A DNA stretch of 64,000 nt from Cheiracanthium punctorium (lineage: Eukaryota; Arthropoda; Arachnida; Araneae; Cheiracanthiidae). Below the pieces are notes generated by a model. It saw nothing but the letters and a program-made list of their open reading frames with translations. It did not search any database and was not told the origin of the DNA. Made by a program: the position numbers and the translations under genes. Shown piece after piece: positions 60,023 through 64,000 of this stretch; within the stretch, counting starts at the first letter, position 1; each line of letters begins with the position of its first letter. The DNA lies in NCBI GenBank assembly GCA_038373885.1, contig JAWZYV010019563.1, positions 310,001 through 374,000 of the forward strand, read 5' to 3'.

Positions 60023-60043
60023 ATGATAGACATGCTTGCCAAG
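60023..60043 (+). CDS. Candidate first coding exon (MIDMLAK, then splice donor)
   Basis: ATG at 60023 in a good context (CCCAAATG) gives seven codons ending in AAG, followed at once by GTAGGT, a consensus donor in phase 0. Translation may start at the second ATG (60032), giving MLAK. Very short first exons that cut the signal peptide after a few residues are known from arthropod cuticular-protein genes; the E-box and CArG-like site would instead suit a muscle gene. I cannot choose between these, and no second exon was recognised to the window end. Confidence 0.4.
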
Positions 60044-63000
60044 GTAGGTCCGCGCTCAGATTTCCCCACGCATGTGCTTTCTTTTCCTTTTCTCTTTGTT
60101 AAATGAATTTAAAAGTGAATTACGAAGGTGTGATTTCCTGAATCGATTGTTGTGTGTGGATTATGTTTGTTTTTCCGTACTGCCAGAAGTGGAGTCAAGT
60201 GGATTTTTGCGTTCTTAAGTGCTTTGCGCTCTCCCCAGAGGTGATACACATGTTATGTGCGGCATGGAGAAATCGGATTTTTTTTCCATCACTTTCATGC
60301 TGTGCGTGATTATTTTTTTTTAAACTTTCCAAACGATGATTTTTTTTTAAATGCATAATATATGCAGAAATAAAATGTTATATTGAAGATATTGTAGAAT
60401 GAAAAAGCTTAGTCTTAAGGTAATCTATCTCGTTCGAATTCTGTATTGCTCGCTGTTGTCACTTTAAGTTTCACATAGTATAGTACTAGCTCTGCTTTAA
60501 AAGATATATTTGCCAATAAAATGTTCAAATAGTTTTTATGTTTTTTTTATTTTTTTTTTTACTAAAATGAAACAAAAAATTACAGAAGTTGGCATACAGA
60601 GCAAAATATAGAGTAAAAGAAAAAATGTTGAAAGTTGTTTTTGGCTTTATTTTGTTACCATACTATATGAGTGAAAAAAATGTATTGAAATATTTTGAAT
60701 TGTTGAAATATCACAAAAAGGAAAAAAAGACAGGGTGAGAAATCCGACGAAAAGCAGCAAGCTGATTAGATAGCAAAAAAATTTATCAATAAATATGAAC
60801 TAGAACTCTACTTTTGTTACATATTTTTCCTTTTAAAAATATCATTGAGCGTATATTGCATATATAACTTAAATCAAATATTAGTCAAATAATTTTATTT
60901 TTAATTCATTTTTATGGTGTCAATTTAAAATGCAATTAGTTTTATTTAAAAAGTGCATTATATCAAAATTATTTGTTCTCTTTAATGTAAATAAATTTTA
61001 TTCCTGAGAATACTTTGAAACGCCGGATACAAAATACTTTAAATTTAGACTAATAGCTATGCATAATATTTATATATATAGCTGAAACTTGTGTTTATAA
61101 TGGTTTGTATTTTATATTAATGTAATCTTCTAAATAAGAGGTCTTATAAGATTAATATAAACTATCTTCTATTCTATAAATTTAAATATTTATTTCATTC
61201 TCCCCTCATAATCTTTTTCTGTATTTTATAAATTCAAATAAATAAAAAATAATATTAGCATGTATCGAAGATTAAAAACATATTATTAACCGGACTAAAG
61301 CAACTGTTTTATTTTAACTCACTTATATTTTAATGTTTTTAAAAATATTTTTTCAAAATATAAAATTGAAAAATATATTATTTTTCAATTTTATAGCACT
61401 TTAATTTTTCTATAAATTTATAAATAATGTTAATACAGAATTTTGTATATTTATATACAAAATATTTCATTTAAAATGTATTTTACTTTGATAATTAAAA
61501 CATGGATTACTTATATATTTCATATTTTTCTTAAGTTAATTTTTTGAGGCATACGAATTTGATGAAGAAGTCTATATGTGTTTTAACAATACATGTTAAT
61601 ATTTTACTTTAATTTATTTAAAAAATGCTTTCTATAATGCTCTGTATAAATCACAAACTATTCATGTGTAACCCATGGTTTAGTGTCGGAAAATACGGTA
61701 GAAGTAGATAATTTTAACTATAGGATAGGTTTTTTTTTTAAGAAAAATGAAATAAATTGTATATATAATATATAGTAAGTGATCTGTACTTTTTCAACTT
61801 TTTTTTTAAATGTTGCAGTACGTTTTCTGCTATTTTTTGTATTAATTAGTATTATATGTTGAGCTGAATTAAATACTTACGTCAAAAAATACTTTTTAAG
61901 ATAACAAGTATTAGCATTATAAAAAGATTGATTGAGAGAATTATTTTTAAATCGCTGGTTAAAGCAGCACATTGCTCCAATTTATTTTCAAATACCTAGA
62001 GTATTTGTGTAGAAAGAGATTTAAGAACAATTAAATGCTAGGTAGCGGTTCCAAAAATGTTGTTTATACAATTTTTTGATAGGAAAGAAAATATTTATGC
62101 ACAACACATATTAATGAAAAGAAATTTAATAATAATTTTTCTTAAATGCACGATCTTCACATTATTAAATTTATTTTGTATCTATTTTACATGACTTGGG
62201 TGAAAAAATTTTGCCATGTTCTTTAAATTTTTGTTATGTGAAAAACGAATAAAATATCTAAAAATATTGTTTGAAAGACATAAAAATACTTTTGTAATAT
62301 ATCCAATTTCTACTAGTATCAATTTTTTGTGTGTGTAAATAATATTCAGTTATAAAAGGCGTTGTTATGTGTTATGTATTAAACATTCGAATACTGAAGT
62401 GTTTGTAATTGAACTTGATTTAGCATAAAATATGGAATTCTTTGATAAATAGGAAGTGCAAGTACGTACCCTAAACTAAAAAAGGGTTTATCTTTTAAAT
62501 TTGGAGTCCTTCTATTTGCATGTGATCTAATTATACTATATTTTGTAGAAAGCAATTACAGCAATTTCTTTTAAACCCTATTTAACTTTCTATGTTTATC
62601 TTTTCACTGTTTACTCTTGCATAAATGCACGTATATTTTTAATATCCATGCATATTTCCCATTTCTAAACGCATAGTTATGCTGTTTAAGACTATGCTTA
62701 CTTAAGTATTTTAACTTTTAAATATTCCATTGAAAAAAATAATATTATGATAGTTATCCATTAAAAATATGACAATTTAAATAAAAATATTTTTAAGAAA
62801 ATAAATGCATAATCAAAATTATGAAAATATTTTTACATTACTACTGTGCTGCTATTGCTTTCCTTTAAATTTTTCGAAACTTTTTATTTCAACTGCTAAA
62901 TATTTTATTTAAAAAATCACGTTTATCACAAACCAGCTTGTTTCTCCCTAACTATTGATTGGACATTTTTAATCTTTGTGTCACCAGTAAGCTCTTTCGA

Positions 63001-63780
63001 TTCTAAAAAAATAAAATCAGTTTCTATTCCCACGCTTAAAATTTCAATTTTTAGTGATTTTAAAAAAATGATCAATTGTTGTCTTCAATTCCCTTACATC
63101 ATGACATCAAAAAATTATACTTTCTAAGCATTCGAAAATTTCACTGAATACGGAACGTCCTTTCCTAAATCCTTTAAAAGAAGAACCGTCAAAAAATATA
63201 AAATATTTAATTTTTGACAAATGTGTTAATCAAAAGTTGCAAATCCAGTGGCAGATTTTGCTCGGAGTTGCGAGGAAGATCATTCTCCCCCTGTAGTATG
63301 AAGCCACATCTCCAATTAGGCCACGACAAATTACACTACACTCACTCAGTGTAGTAAAGATTTTTATATCCAATATTACTTTGATTTCATCAATCCCAGA
63401 TTAAAGAAATTTCAGGATAATAGAAAACCTGTAATAAGAATGATAAACTATCGTAATAATCAGGTAAAGTTGTCAAAAAGGTAGACTTACCTTTCTTGAA
63501 TAGAAAAATGAATTTCTTGAATCGAAAAGAGGTGGTCGCTCAAAAAAATATAAACGATCGCGCCAAAGAAACGCTAAAAAATATTATTTGTGTTGTTATT
63601 TATGAAATTGCATGCATATAAATAATTACACAAAAGCATTTTATAAATTAATTTTTTTATATAAATATTTAAAATTTACAGATTTTTCCCCCTTCCCATA
63701 GTAGTTGAAATCTCCCGGACTGTCATTGTAAGTTCTGCCTGTTTAATCACGTCATCAAATGGGCTTTCCTCATCAGTCTC
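60044..63780. other. Long AT-rich stretch, probable intron
   Basis: Very AT-rich, with no domain-bearing frame, SINE or terminal repeat recognised over 3.7 kb. If the 60023 exon is real this is its first intron. Confidence 0.4.
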
Positions 63781-63784
63781 TTAA

Positions 63785-64000
63785 CCCTTTGAGGCATAAC
63801 CCTTTTCCAATGCTGAAAAAAGGGCAGCCGTTGCCATCGCTCTACTTAACTACTAATAAGGGTCTATAGATCTGTGGCACGCGATGAACGTTTCGATCGT
63901 CCGCCATCTTGCTGGTAGTTAAGTCGAGCGATGGCAACGGCTGCCCTTTTTTCAGCATTGGGCAATGTATTCAGCTGTTCTCGCATTCTTCCATTTTTCA
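63785..64000 (+). mobile_element. TTAA-type foldback MITE, copy D (cut by window end)
   Basis: TTAA at 63781-63784 precedes CCCTTTGAGGCATAACCC. The foldback arms AATGCTGAAAAAAGGGCAGC and its complement, with CCGCCATCTTGCTGG, follow. The right half (CAGCTGTTCTCGCATTCTTC) matches copies A and B up to the window edge. Confidence 0.8.

Overview
This window is AT-rich animal nuclear DNA dominated by layered transposable elements. It holds few protein genes. Two-exon-style splice donors, tRNA-derived SINEs, Tc1/mariner, hAT and piggyBac-like elements, and long AT-rich intron-like stretches point to an arthropod. The overall repeat flavour suggests a chelicerate, probably a spider, but that is inference because no taxon-diagnostic gene is present.

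Layout. 1-6.7 kb is a 6.2-kb hAT element with a perfect 8-bp target-site duplication; it carries a decayed transposase start exon, a second nested hAT-like element, a foldback element and a SINE. 6.7-13.5 kb is a mosaic of a recurrent repeat family (called R1 here), SINEs, nested MITEs, a GC-richer promoter-like patch at 11.27-11.55 kb and a 276-bp piggyBac-type MITE. 14.5-17.2 kb carries the only long intact reading frame: an 894-residue protein with four BED zinc fingers and a hAT transposase-derived body. Its C-terminal dimerisation domain breaks off and is replaced by codons from a 66-bp near-perfect palindrome and the first unit of a 75-bp tandem array (17.18-17.86 kb).

17.9-30.8 kb is AT-rich spacer with well-delimited MITEs (two with 6-bp duplications, one hAT MITE with GTTATATC duplications, a second 276-bp piggyBac-type MITE), hAT elements, and pseudogenes of mariner (20.4 kb) and Tc1 (29.4 kb). 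30.87-32.37 kb is a complete 1504-bp Tc1-like element whose transposase has one frameshift but retains its DD34E residues. 33-45 kb holds another hAT MITE, two long repeats associated with microsatellites or internal tandem duplications, a SINE, a decayed hAT transposase and the longest R1 copy, with its TTGGCGA-type palindromes.

45-64 kb contains four copies of a piggyBac/TTAA-type foldback MITE carrying GATGGCGG (YY1-like) motifs, SINEs, one hAT MITE, and long AT-rich stretches without recognisable coding. At 59.98-60.05 kb a TATA box, a short leader, an ATG, seven codons and a consensus splice donor look like the start of a host gene transcribed rightward, with the rest lying beyond or far into the following AT-rich sequence.

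Apart from the four-BED gene and possible first exons, nothing here looks like a working host gene set. The interest lies in how many elements have exact boundaries, in the transposon-derived four-BED gene with a foreign tail, and in repeats that carry promoter-type motifs.
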